Source: Adiantum capillus-veneris
Taxonomy: Eukaryota; Streptophyta; Polypodiopsida; Polypodiales; Pteridaceae
Assembly: GCA_014529385.2 (NCBI GenBank)
Contig: CM043959.1
Span: 62,447,753-62,511,752, forward strand
Length of the DNA stretch: 64,000 nt
Direction: 5' to 3'
Made by a program: the position numbers and the translations under genes. The notes below the pieces were generated by a model that saw only the letters and a list, made by a program, of their open reading frames with translations, was not told the DNA's origin and did no database searches. Within the stretch, counting starts at the first letter, position 1. Each line of letters starts with the position of its first letter. Positions 12,666 through 23,622 of the stretch are shown here, one piece after another.

Positions 12666-13386
12666 AAAAAGACCGTTCCATCTGTTGTGACTCAGTCTCC
12701 TCTTGTGAAATCATAGCTGTATCATGACTAGCATTACGACGTTCTTGACGTTGAGAGTATTCAATTAAAGACATGCAGGCTTGGTCGAAATCAAGACCAT
12801 CTTTATTAGAGAGAATAGTAACAATGTTATCATAAGAAGAGTCCTTCATCGTATCAAGGAGAAGTGTAATCAGTTGCTTTTGTGGAACAGGATCACCGGC
12901 AGCATTAAATTGATTAATAATAGATTTGAAAGATTCAATATGTCCCGTCATGGCAGTACCAACTTCATATTGTAACTTGTTAAGCAACCCTCTCAAATAA
13001 AGTATTTCTGTGACAGATTTCTTCTGGCAGTTTGCAATAAGGTACTTCCATATGTCGTGGGAAGTAGGCAGTTCATACATATCAAGCAAAAGGGAATCAG
13101 TAAGAGCAGAAAGAATATACCGACGAGCTGCTTTATCACGTCGTTGCCAATCCGTATAGGCAACATTCCAATCTTGAAATATAGGTCCTTCAGTGATAAG
13201 CACGTTATCATTATCCGTATCAACAGGCTGAGGCGGATAAACACGATTTCCAAGAACATCGGAGAGTTCATCGCCTTCAAGAATTAACAACATCTTTGCT
13301 TTCCAACTTGGAAAATCTTGAACTTGGAAAGGAGGAACAGAAGGCTGGCCAGAAGGAAAGCCGTTGACAAGAATATTCATAGCCAT
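12640..13386 (-). pseudogene. copia gag
   Basis: Capsid protein of the copia particle. The likely start is the first of two close ATGs at 13386 (MAMNILVNGF). It contains the UBN2/Retrotran_gag-type core: FPSWKAKMLLILEGDEL, WQRRDKAARRYILSALTD, a DIWKYL helix, LYLRGLLNKLQYEVGTAMTGHIESF and a C-terminal Arg-rich tail. The frame is open for about 250 codons and then shifts into the zinc-knuckle frame. The leader between the LTR and this ATG (13387-14113) is non-coding. Confidence 0.85.
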
Positions 13387-14113
13387 ATCTTGTTGCGAGA
13401 AGACGTATAAGATAAGATCGCAGAATTTGCACACCATATATAGTGAAGGCCGCAATTGAGAATGAGAGAGATATGAGGACTGCGTTCTGTCAACGATAAA
13501 CGTAAGAAGGATGCTCAAGGAATGTCAAAAGATATTGTGAGAGACGTCACCCAAAAAAGGCAGGGTAAAGGAGACATTAATAATAAAAGAGTCCTCAAAA
13601 TAGAGTGGCGTGATACGCAAGATTGACGGCCACAATACGAATAGCAAAAATCTAAATCTTCTCAAAAACGTTAACGCCAAAATAAGAAAAATGATCGCGG
13701 ACGCTTCACGAAGAAGTAGGACGAAGAAAGCTGCGTCAAGCTCAATTGCAGTAAAAACAACATAACTTTTTGCTGCGAACTCCGATTGACGCAAACCTAG
13801 AACTCAAATCGAAGAGCTCGAGGAGACGAACAAGTTTTGGATAAAAAGTTTCTCCAAATTTTGAGCAGAACAGCAAGAAAAATTGAGATGAAGTTCAGGG
13901 TGTCATCAACAAGAAAACGTAATCAACGATTAGATTGATTAGCAATAAACTCCACACAAAACACTAATAATATTCTTCTTAACACAAAACAACCACAGTT
14001 AACAAGAATCAATGCTCAAAAATAAAATTTGTAGAAATTTTTGAATCTTACATGCAAATCGCATACACATACTGTTTTGTCACCATGAATTGAATCGGCA
14101 CGTGATCGTTACT

Positions 14114-14268
14114 GCTCTGATACCATGTTGAGATGTAGAGAGAAAGAGAGAGAGACGAGACAAGAGACACACCATATACGCTCCCAAAGACCGATTCATA
14201 TTGAGGACAAGATACAAATATATAGGTGAGACCAAGTTGAGTAGAGTGAGCCATATATAGCTCCAACA
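14114..14268 (-). repeat. copia 5' LTR with initiator-Met tRNA primer site
   Basis: The LTR is 14126-14268 (143 bp). Directly adjacent at 14114-14125 the minus strand reads TGGTATCAGAGC, the standard primer-binding site complementary to the 3' end of plant initiator tRNA-Met. The target duplication TTCTT follows at 14269-14273. Confidence 0.95.
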
Positions 14269-14273
14269 TTCTT

Positions 14274-14660
14274 GATAAGCAATTTAGCGCCTAAACATTC
14301 AAATTCTGGCTTAAATATTCTCTTCCCCTCAAATTTTGGTGTTTCCCTCCCCCTTAATAAAAATTAAAGATTGTTATATGAAATTTTCAAATTAAAAAAA
14401 AGAAGATATGAAAACATGGAACAATAGTTAGCTATGTGGGATTACACTTAGTTATAGCTATGTGGGATTACACTCGGTTATAGCTAAACTAATCACTATC
14501 ATTTGATTAACATAATTTAACATGCTTCAAAAAATTAGAGAGAGGAAGAAGGGGGAGAGAGATATGAATGGATGACACGACCAAAAAAATTCATAACTTA
14601 AAGTTTACAAAATGTTTATGAATCATCTTCCAAAAGATCCTGACAAGAAGCATCATCCAA
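14274..14660. other. non-coding, 3' side of the second CACTA transposase
   Basis: AT-rich stretch with a short direct repeat (TTAGCTATGTGGGATTACACT at about 14430-14480, twice). No gene is seen. It probably belongs to the 3' region of the CACTA element whose TNP2 ends at 14661. Confidence 0.4.
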
Positions 14661-15900
14661 TTATAAGCCCGTGGCTCCTAAATCAATAAAGAGAGAAATA
14701 GAATTGTTGTTTGTGGAGGCGTTGGCTTCAGATTCTTCATCCTCCATCTCATCATCATGAAAATCATCCTTGCTAAGATGTGCCGCCGCCGGACTTGAAT
14801 CATTGATCTCCCTTTCCTCTGTCTCCAAAGTAGGAGGTGGAAGAGGGTCGAAGATGGTCTCCACTTCATTAGTGTGGCAAAAATGGAAGATTACCTGTAG
14901 AAGCAAAGCTCAAAGTGAATAACATTGGTATACTTAATGTTACAAGAAAATAAGAATCAAAAAGGTAGTCACTCATCTAATCACAATTGCGAGGAAAAAC
15001 TAAATTGTCGTACCTCCCTATGTGATGCACACTAGAGTCCACCATGTAGAGACCATTCTCATGTTTTCTAGATACATTTTCAAACCATGTGCACACAAAG
15101 ATGAAGGTATGAAAGGTTCTAAAATTAACCTTTCAATAGTTCCACATTACCTGGCTTCATCACCATCTATGTAAAAATTGCCCATGATGCCACAGTCCAT
15201 GGTGATTCTACGCTCGTCAATGTGGCGCGTATGAAAGTGAGGACCCTTTCACTACAAATAGTTGAAGGAAAGGCACTACAAAATAAGAAAATATATTTTA
15301 TCAATTACAAAGATAAAATCAAGAAAAAACTATACAATATGGTTTAGGTATATTAGTACTCTACCTTTGGTACCTTTTTTGGTGATGTCGTCTACATGCC
15401 CTTTTTCTTCGGTTATTTTCTCATGAATCCACTCCGCACTAATGAGATCTAGGAAACATGCAAGGTTTTTAGGCACTGGGGGTGACCTCCTTCCTCCATG
15501 TACTTGTTTCCATGCTTCTCTCTATTGCAAACGCCTTGCCTTTGCCATTGTCCACAAGTCCACACACTTGGTCATAACCTTTCAATTCAGAATATGAAAG
15601 TTATTGAACACTCGGGATAGATTCATATCCATTTTAAATAATTTTCCCTTTCCACTTGGCAAGTGTGAAGTCATCCTTGCATCCTCCTCGTCTGACCACA
15701 TGCGAGGCATTGAAGGATCAGCTTGTGCCAAATACCTTGAGATGTAAACAAATGCCTCTTGCATGATCCACCCTTTGGCTGCACATGCCTCTGGTTGAGA
15801 TCATAGCCAAACAAAATCTTTGAAATTCTTTAAATCCTCTCTAAAAATAACATCCATTGTGCCTGCACTACTCCACATATAGCAATCTCCTCAACCACGT
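14661..15900 (-). pseudogene. second CACTA TNP2 transposase, C-terminal part (DUF4218 to DUF4216)
   Basis: Reading the minus strand, the DUF4218 helix comes first (VVEEIAICGVV, WMLFLERI, then EAFVYISRYLAQADPSMPRM). Next is a segment colinear with the copy at 1-405 (RVFNNFHILN, VHGGRRSPP, LISAEWIHEKITEE). Then come DUF4216-like exons (GPHFHTRHIDERRITMDCG; QVIFHFCHTNEV) and an acidic tail ending at 14661. Stops interrupt several exons. Its N-terminal half lies 28 kb away at 43691-45400; the coding order joins at HLLV / VVEEI, the point where a Ty3/gypsy element has inserted. Confidence 0.75.
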
Positions 15901-16101
15901 TGACGTACATCTTCGCTTCCATGATGGGAAAAAGAGCAAAGAAATGCAAGATAAGCTTCATTGAAGCCTACACATTCACTAAGCAGTGATCACGGTTTGG
16001 TAACAAGCCAAGTTTAATGCTAAATGTATGCCATATGCGGCTTTAAGGGGTAAGAACTTATGTTTTTTATGCTAAAAGTGGGTACATCTAAAGTGACAAG
16101 C
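15901..16101 (+). repeat. left LTR of the split gypsy element, segment 1
   Basis: It starts TGACGTACATCTTCGC and matches 41522-41725 (TGTCGTGTAGCTTCGC...). It ends at the CAAGC target duplication of the Athila/Tat-type element and resumes at 29513 with no loss of sequence. Confidence 0.8.
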
Positions 16102-16687
16102 TGTGTGCTCCTTGCCGCACAGTCGAAGCAAGGGACTTGCCGATACACCGTGTGCGAGCCACAGACGGCTCCAAGCACACAACTAGTTTAACTAGTAAGC
16201 TCAAAGAGGGCAACGGTGTGTCACTCACCGCCTTATGCTCCTGCCGTAGAGGATTCCTCGCCACGAAGAAGAGGGAGACGTCGCTACGCCGCGCTCAACC
16301 GCCTCGCCGCCGTCGTGCCGCCGCAACGCTCGATCGTACACACACTCTCAGACTCTCTCTCTCTCTCTCTCTCTCACGCACACACACAAGGAGACGGTGA
16401 AGGAGAAGGTGGATATGGAGCAAGAGAAGCTTCTATTGCACAATGAGAGAATGACTCAATTTTAGGTTTAATTGGCTTTTATGTGAGCTCACCCCATTCA
16501 CACTTGGGCGCCCATGCTTAGCCAACTAACCCTAGCATGTTCGTGTTAGAGTGCACCTGTCATCGGCGATCACTCTACCTTTCCCTATTGGACCAACAAG
16601 CCCGGTGCCTGACTCTACTTAAATAAATAATACGGTTACGGTGTCCTTCGTAGGCGATAGGGTGTCCGTGAGCCACGAGGGTTAACA
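16102..16687 (-). repeat. Athila/Tat-type 3' LTR
   Basis: 586 bp; plus strand TGTGTGCTCC...GGGTTAACA. Matches 28888-29507 closely apart from a shorter (CT)n run at about 16347-16374. The minus-strand polypurine tract AGGAAGGGGGTCA lies just to its right at about 16689-16702. Confidence 0.92.
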
Positions 16688-17926
16688 TTGACCCCCTTCC
16701 TGATGTAGATTCTATCCTCGGAAGCTATTGAGTTGAAGCTTGGTATGTCCATGTTGTAGAGCATCTAGATTTGAATCTGCAAGGCAAAGTCACTGTTTTA
16801 GCAAGCGGAATTATATTGCCATAAATCATGAGGGGAATGTAAAGTACATGTGGAAATGAGTAAATGCAAGATTTATGAAATGTTAGACTGCCATTAAGGA
16901 CAATTAAATTGCACTTTGAGTAAATTAATTAATCAAGAGTTTTGAGGTTATGGGTGAGTCTATCAATTAGTTAGCTATGACTAAGGTTAAAACAACTACT
17001 CTAGTACTAGCTAAGCTAAGAAGATTATCTAAATGCAAGATTCCCTAATTATGCTTTTCAGCTTTGATTAGCCAACTCGTTCTCACAACTGCAAACAAAA
17101 GCTTGAAATGTTAACTATAAGCTCAATGGAAGCCTTTTAATTTTTCTTTATTTTTTTATTTTTCTTTTTTACTTTGGGTCACAATCATGTGACGTGTGTG
17201 CTTATTTTGTATGTCCGGGGTTTTTTGCTTCTCAAGGAAAAGCGCCCACACTGGGAACCTCTAGGGCTCTAGTACCATAGACAATACATGTGAGTGAAGT
17301 ACCAATTCAAGCAAGGATTTCTCTTCCAGCGTAAGATTTTTTATTTGTGGCACTTATGTTTTTTTTTTGCTTCCATTTCCTTGGTATTCGCACTAGTGTT
17401 TTTTGTTGTTTAAGTGAGCAAGCCTTTCTCTGCCTAAAACATTCCTAAGGTCTCAAATACTCTGATAATTTTATTAGCTAGGCCTAGTGGTCAAGTAAAT
17501 GAGTTAACCTAAAGTCACGGTCTCCTAATCTCCAGGCTCATCCATAAGATTAAACTGGAGTTCAATCTGTTGAGTTATATATAGAGACACTCTATATATA
17601 GCTCAACACAATCAACTTCAAGCAAAGACAAATTTATACATCTATAATGGCAGATAACAATCATAACTATTGCACTCAAACAAAGCATGAAAAATCATTA
17701 TTAGCAATTACACATATCCACCAACATGAATCATGGAAATTAGTACACCTAGAGGTATGGAGTGGCTCATTTCGTTGAAGTAGATGTCCTCAGCCATGTG
17801 GATGGAGATCCATATAAGTCCTACCTAACACATCCAAAAATAGGCACTATACCTCTAGGAGGCATGTTAGTGTGAAAAATTAAAACTCCTAAAAAACAAA
17901 CTTAAAACACAATCTAGACCCCTAAC
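16688..17926. other. Athila/Tat-type 3' non-coding region
   Basis: No gene is recognised. AT-rich sequence between the polypurine tract and the 152-codon ORF. It contains a strong hairpin (separate entry) and T-rich runs near 17140-17170. Confidence 0.5.
17569..17607. repeat. 18-bp-arm hairpin
   Basis: GTTGAGTTATATATAGAG and CTCTATATATAGCTCAAC form an inverted repeat with one mismatch and a 3-base loop (ACA). It lies in the 3' non-coding part of the Athila/Tat-type element. It could be a transcription-end or RNA-packaging structure, or the closed ends of a tiny inverted-repeat insertion; function is unknown. Confidence 0.7.
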
Positions 17927-18385
17927 CTACCTATCTGTCACCCCTTTTAGAAATAAAGGAAAGATGATATTATATAAACCGGGCGGCCACCCTAAGGCTA
18001 GGCCTCTATCCTCATCATCTAGATAAATAAAATCGTTGTCCGTGAGGCCATAGTCTTCCTCGGTCTCTATTAGTTCCTCTTCATCATTCTCTTGTGCAAG
18101 CATGCTAACTAAGAACCTCGCGATGCGTGGATACTCATCTTGTGCAAAAGAATAAGCATGTGCCACTGGAGACACATTCGCTACTGGGTAGGGATCACTA
18201 ATTAGCCATAGATGTATCAGCCATTCTAACTCCTCAAAATTTCTCTCACATGCAAGGCTCTCTATCAAATCCCATTCGCAAGAAAGTATAGGGTAGCATA
18301 CGTAGAACACTTGAGGAAAAGACAAAGGGTACCTTTCATAAAAAATAGAAGTGCATGCCTCTGGTGAAGTAGCCATTTCTGACAA
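17927..18385 (-). CDS. 152-aa unknown ORF in the Athila/Tat-type element
   Basis: Open frame from ATG 18385 (MSEMATSPEACTS) to 17927. I do not recognise the family. It is non-repetitive and acidic in its second half (NDEEELIETEEDY; FIYLDDEDRG), with a hydrophobic YPLSFPQVFYVCYPIL stretch near residues 19-34 and a WLIHLWLI segment near residue 56. It lies between the post-integrase protease-like ORF and the 3' LTR, the place where extra ORFs occur in some plant giant retroelements. It is fully open while the pol frame is not. It may be a real accessory ORF or chance. Confidence 0.4.
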   Translation of the reverse strand: MSEMATSPEACTSIFYERYPLSFPQVFYVCYPILSCEWDLIESLACERNFEELEWLIHLWLISDPYPVANVSPVAHAYSFAQDEYPRIARFLVSMLAQENDEEELIETEEDYGLTDNDFIYLDDEDRGLALGWPPGLYNIIFPLFLKGVTDR

Positions 18386-18848
18386 TACAGATAGATTTGG
18401 TTAGGCCTTTAAAACATAAGAGTTGTTTTTGTGTGTTGCTTTAATTGACACGGTGAATTTGGACTTATATGTAAGATCTGATAGGGTGCTCTCTCGTTGC
18501 TAGTCGCTCTTGCTCTTTACTATTTTTGTTTTTTGTGAGTATAAGGCTATATATATACATTCCCTAAGATTGGAATTGAGAGGTCAGGGAGGAAGGTTGA
18601 GAGGGGAGCGAGTGAATGATTGATGTTAGCAAACACTCCCCCCTTCCTTGGGTAGATCATACCTTTTGGAATGAGGTCGTCACCTTTTGAAACCAATTGT
18701 TCCAAGTTGTTATGGGTGAAGGCTTTAACCAATAGTTTTTGACCGCCCTATGCATTTCATCTAGTTGCAAGGGTGGTAAGGTACTCTCCCATGATTTTAT
18801 TTGCAACATTGGTGTAGGTGGTGAACTTACCCCGGGAGGTGCAAACTC
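18386..18848. other. spacer, no gene recognised
   Basis: Between the 152-codon ORF and the stop of the post-integrase ORF. It contains a TATATATA run near 18548 and a short minus-strand open frame (18547-18732) without recognisable features. Confidence 0.4.
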
Positions 18849-20501
18849 TTACGTAGTTGTATGGATATGTACAGTGGTAGGTGGAGGTTGTGTCGAAGCT
18901 TCTATTTGCGTATAGGAACTACATGAAGAGCAAGAAGCTTCATTTGATTTTTCTGTTCCTGAGCTAGGTGGAACAAATCGTTCTTTCTTTGGTACCCAAA
19001 CTAGCTCTAGAGTGGGTGTGTAACATTCCATGATTTTTTCCTTTCCGCGATTTTCAATTTGTTTTGGAGCCACAGGATTGGGTTTACATGGCCCAGGTGA
19101 CAGGTAAGAGTACACTTTACGTTTGGGCACCCAGATTTGATCATTTCCTTCATAGTATCCTTGGGCTTCCAATAGTCGTATAGGAATCCAACGCAACGTT
19201 TCTTTACACTTCTTGGAGTGAGTGGGACGGTTCTTACGAGGTTTCCGTTTTTTTGCATCAACCATGCTCACTACAGAAGCTTTAGGGACCCACTTGTATG
19301 TTTTCTGTGTTATATTAGGATGGTTCTTGTGTGTCTCAAGCTTTCTTTCAACTACATCAGTTGAAGCTCTAGAGAGTTGGGCTATGGGGACGTATGGTTC
19401 AACCTCCTGGACATGCAATGTCTTGGGTTTTATTTCCTTAGGTAATATCTTAGGGACTATGGCTTGAGTGGTAGGGCTAAGAGTTGGTTTTTGCATTGTA
19501 ACACCCCCAGTCCCCCAATCAATAGTGCATTTGGTGGCTATCATCCACGTGCGGCCTAGGTTTATATTACCCTCCATAGTTCCAGTAGGCATAACCAAAA
19601 TGTCTTGAGCTACAATTCCATTGTCATAAATGACAAAAGTGTGCCAGATTCCAAAAACCGTAGTGTTTTTCTTGTTGACACCCTTGACTTGGATAATACT
19701 CTCAGATAGAGGTGGCTTCCCTAAATGACACCACACCCCATAGGATAGCAGATTATATTTAGCACCCGTGTCCAATAAGGCGTTAGATAGCACTTTTCCA
19801 TAGGCACTATTTAACTCAATAGGGTATCGTAGAGGTGTGTCAGAGTTCAACCGATCCTCTTCGATTTCCACATGGAATGCATTTGTGACTCCAAGGTTAG
19901 CCTCTCGTTTTTGTCTTATACGTTGTTGTCGCTCCTTAGCCTCAGCTTGAGCTTGTATCTTGTTTAACTCGGTTTGTGATTTGGCGGCCTTCTTTTGATG
20001 AATGACCCGTAGTTCTTCTTGGCTTAAAGGATCATAATATCTTTTGAATTTACTCCCATTGAGGAATCCAATGGTTTCAACTCCATCAAGAGTTTCCACA
20101 CGAAGGGTACCTTGTGGGGTAATTTCACATACTCTATATGGTCCTTTACCAGCATATTTCAACTTTTTCTTCTCTTTAAGTACTCCATACATAAGGACTT
20201 TATCACCAACATTGATGTCCTTGTCCTTCACATGGCGATCAAACCACTTCTTTCTCCTATCCTTTTCCACAAGAGCATTTTGCACAGCCAACTGTCTCTC
20301 TTCGTCTAGTTTTTCTAAGATATACAAGTGCTCGGTTAAGGGGTTACCATTCCATTTTTCCTGTGAAGCTACCCTAAGACTAGGAATGACAAACTCCCAA
20401 GGCATAACCGCTTCTTGGCCGTATACCATTTTGAATGGCGTACAATTAATAGCCACTTTATAAGCAGTACGATAAGCCCATAGAGAAGATGTCAACTTCA
20501 A
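18849..20501 (-). pseudogene. integrase C-terminus fused to a second retropepsin-like domain
   Basis: Residues 1-190 are the end of integrase: LWAYRTAYK, FKMVYGQEAVMPWE, and a GPY-type module (GKGPYRVCEITPQGTLRVETLDG). After a Lys/Gln-rich coiled segment (about residues 165-210) comes an aspartic-protease-like fold: ALLDTGAKYNLLSYGVW (DTGA), then NINLGRTWMIATKCTIDWG (the LGR-W block that closes the retropepsin fold). A Pro/Lys-rich tail of about 200 residues follows. The usual protease with its own DGGAG and ILGRPFM motifs lies upstream of RT in the same element, so this is an extra domain. The frame is open for 550 codons; it joins the integrase core after a frameshift near 20625. Confidence 0.8.
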
Positions 20502-20548
20502 ATCCCAATCAGTGCGATGAGCTTCTACCGTCTTGGTTAAAATAGAGA

Positions 20549-21290
20549 TTAGAGTCTTGTTGGTGCTCTCGGCTTGTCCATTAGCTTGCGGGTAATAAGG
20601 TGTAGACTTATGTGGGATATCATAAAGGTCATGGTAAGATCTCTTATTACTTCATTTATAAAATGGGTACCATTATCACTAACAATTTCAAAAGAGCAAC
20701 CAAATCTTGTGATAATGTTCTCATAAATAGCTGTTGTCCTCGCGTCAGCTTTTTGTGAAGCCTTAGCTTCATCCCACTTTGTTACATAGTCCGTAGCAAC
20801 TAGAATATATCGAGATTGAGTGTTGCGAGCTGCGGGACTAATTGGACCTACAAAGTCTAAGCCCCATTTTTCAAATGGTTCGGTTACTTTATTAGGATGT
20901 AAGGGCATTCTCTCTTTGCGCTGTGTGGTCTTGTAACGTTGGCACTCATCACACCCTTTTGTAAAAAGTGATGCATCCTTAAATAAAGTTGGCCACCAAT
21001 AGCCTGATTGCAGCACCTTTCTAGCAGCCAGGTCTCCTGAAAAATGTCCTCCTGCTATGCCCATATGTGCTTCTTGCAAGATATACAAATATTCATCCTC
21101 GCGGGCACAACCCCTAAGAATATCGTCCTTGCCTAGTCTATACAGAGTTTCGGCAATCAAACAATAGCGTTCACATTCTTTTACTAGCTTTCGAGCGATA
21201 TCCTTACGAAGTTCCTTGGGTGGAAAACCATTAACTAAAAAGTTAACAATGTTCTCACTCCATTCAGGCGTAGTCTCAACTATGAATAGG
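20549..21290 (-). pseudogene. Athila/Tat-type integrase core
   Basis: It carries an HHCC finger (EAHMGIAGGHFSGDLAARK ... CDECQRYK), then the catalytic core with GLDFVGPI and IVSDNGTHF. The third catalytic block (ANGQAE) is read in the frame of the next ORF, after a one-base frameshift near 20625. The frame upstream of the annotated Met stays open to about 21290 (PEWSENIVNFL), where a one-base shift separates it from RNase H. Product role: cDNA insertion into chromosomes. Confidence 0.85.
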
Positions 21291-23622
21291 GAAGTATCGG
21301 GTAATTCATCATCAACTCCTGTAGGGGTTCACCATTGGGTATGCGAGACAAATGATCAGCCATGACGTGCCTTTTACCGGGTCTCACTACAATCGTGAAA
21401 TCAAACTCCAGAAGAATTAACAACCATCGTGTGATTCTTCTTGTGGAGCATGGCTTGTTTACCAGATACAACAACCCTTGATGATCCACATAAAATACAA
21501 ACTTGTTTGCCAAAAGGTAGTAGCGAAATTTCTTTACTGCATAAACCATTGCTAAACCTTCTCGCTATGTAGTGGTGTAGTTCCTTTCAGCATCGTTCAA
21601 TTGACGGCTTGCAAAGCTAATGGGATAGTCCAATTTATGTTTTCTTGGTTGAGTGAGAACACACCCAATAGCAAAGTTTGATGCATCAATATGCACATGG
21701 AAAATGACATCCCAGTTAGGTGTCCTTAAAATTGGAGCACTTGCTAGTGTTTTCTTCAATTGTTCATAGGCCTGGTCACACTCTTCAGTCCATTTAAATT
21801 CAATGAGAAGCTTGTACAAAGGATGTGCTATCTCAGCGAAAAATAAAATAAACCGTCGATAATAACCCACGTGTCCCATGAACCTTTGAACTCCCTTGTA
21901 ATTGGTTGGTGGTGGTAACTCTAGAATCACTTTAATTTTGCTCTCATCGGTTGAGATACCATTCTTAGATACTATATGCCCTAAAATAACTCCATGCTTG
22001 ACCCAAAATTGGCATTTGAACGGGTTCAATGAGATACGATATAACCTACACTTTTCAAACACCTTCCGCAAACATGATAGATGTTCTTTCCAAGAAGAGT
22101 AAACACAAAGGTCGTCTAAGAAAGCTTCACAAAACTCTCTCAAATATTCTTTAAAAGCAGTGTTTATTAATCGTTGGAATGTAGCAGGGGCATTTGTTAA
22201 GCCAAAAGCCATCACATGAAATGCAAACACGCCAAATTCTGTGATGAAGGCAGTTTTAGCTTGGTCCTCTAGCGCTATCGTGATTTGGTTGTAGCCTGAG
22301 TATCCATCTAGAAAGCTATAAGCTTCCTTGCCTGCAACTCTTTCGAGTACATGCTCGGTATATGGTAGGGGGTAATGGTCTCTTCTAGTAGCTGCATTAA
22401 CTTTTTTGAGGTCCACGCACACCCTGAGTTTCCCATTCTTTTTTGGCACGATAACTATTGGAGACACCCATTCAAAGTGTTCAATAGGATATATGAACCC
22501 ACATTTGATAAGCTTTTCTAGTTCTTCTTGAATGATCTTTGCGTACTTAGGATTCATCGGGTAGGGTCTTTGTTGTACGGGCTTCGCAGTGCTAATCATA
22601 GGGATTGTATGTTGGACCACAGAAGGTGGAACACCTTTCATATCATGGTATGTCCAAGCGAATACATCCTTGAATTCCTTGAGAAGCTCTTTAAGGACCG
22701 CCTCTTCAAATTCTGTGAGGTCTTGGGCAATAAAAACAGGTTTTGATTCTTCACCGGGGTCAGCTAATTCTATTTCTTTAACTATTGCTGGACTATCATA
22801 GATTCCATTATTCCCATCGATAGGTATTCTTTGGGCTTTTGTGTACACAACCTTTGCTTCCCCTGTGGTGTAAAATTTGAAATGTTCTGGTGCAGGATGC
22901 AAGTCTGTGGATTCTGGTTGTGCTTTGGTTTGTGCTTCCATTTCTGCTTTCTTGTGTTGTGGAGCTAACTCTTGGTTTTGACGCCTCCTTGCAGTGCGGC
23001 TCAACTTTGGCTTGTCTATGATCTCTAATTGGGCTATGTCATGGGGTCGTGGTCTACACCACATAACATTTTGGAGATATTCACCCCAATTGTCTACCAA
23101 TTTTCGATGAGCATCACATGCTCCTATATAACTGAGCCATTCTGCTAAGGATCTCTTTCTTTTTATCCTAGCACGTACATTGGCTCGATATCGATGCCTC
23201 TTAAGGTTTTTCTTTTTCTTATTTGAGACCTGCTTTTGATTTGCATTTAGATCTGGCTCACTAAAGGATTCCTCGTTGGTGTCCTCTTCACTCTCGGAGG
23301 AGCTATCATCGGTTGATGTGCTCGGTCCTTCCAAATGTTTTGACTCTGAACTTGCTCCACTCTCTAATTCATGAGATTCAGAATCCGTTTCACTCTGGGA
23401 GTTAGTGTCCGAGTCGTGTTGGTCAAAGTCTTCTATTGAGCTATCGGTGTCACTGTCAGATTGGTCCAAAATTGCCTTGCCCTTAGAAGATGTATGTATG
23501 ACACTTATCATGTTCAGAGGTGCAATTTGTGGTACCTCTTCCCCCTCTGGTGTGACCCAAGTGGTTCCTCTACTTCCCCAGGTATCTATGGTTGCAGCTA
23601 GGTGTACCCAGTCTACGTTGTC
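21280..23622 (-). pseudogene. Athila/Tat-type reverse transcriptase and RNase H
   Basis: One frame from about 23622 to 21280 with one stop (TAG 21565). An acidic Ser/Asp/Glu-rich linker leads to RT: HTIPMISTAKPVQQRPYPMN, GFIYPIEHFEWVSPIVIVPK, RVCVDLKKVN, SFLDGYSGYNQI, FGLTNAPATFQR, the catalytic FLDDLCVYS, and the GHVGYYRRFI connection. RNase H follows with HIDASNFAIGCVL, DHQGLLYL and MADHLSR. No archaeal-type second RNase H is apparent between RNase H and integrase. Confidence 0.92.

Larger units (their letters stand above)
8797..14268 (-). mobile_element. complete Ty1/copia retrotransposon
   Basis: A 5,472-bp element bounded by two 143-bp LTRs and a perfect 5-bp target duplication, TTCTT, at 8792-8796 and 14269-14273. 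On the minus strand the order is LTR, primer-binding site, gag, protease, integrase, RT, RNase H, polypurine tract, LTR; the integrase-before-RT order defines Ty1/copia. The LTRs differ at about two positions (8819 region C/G, 8861 region T/C), so the insertion is recent compared with its surroundings. The pol frame nevertheless has stops and frameshifts. Very short LTRs suggest an Ale-like lineage (inference). Confidence 0.93.

Noticed and set aside
9773-13287. Plus-strand open frames across 9.7-13.3 kb
   Set aside because: Antisense shadows of the copia gag-pol on the minus strand.
14114-14125. tRNA gene
   Set aside because: Only the 12 bases complementary to the tRNA-Met 3' end are present; it is a retrotransposon primer site. 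The same holds for 28866-28883 and 60149-60160.
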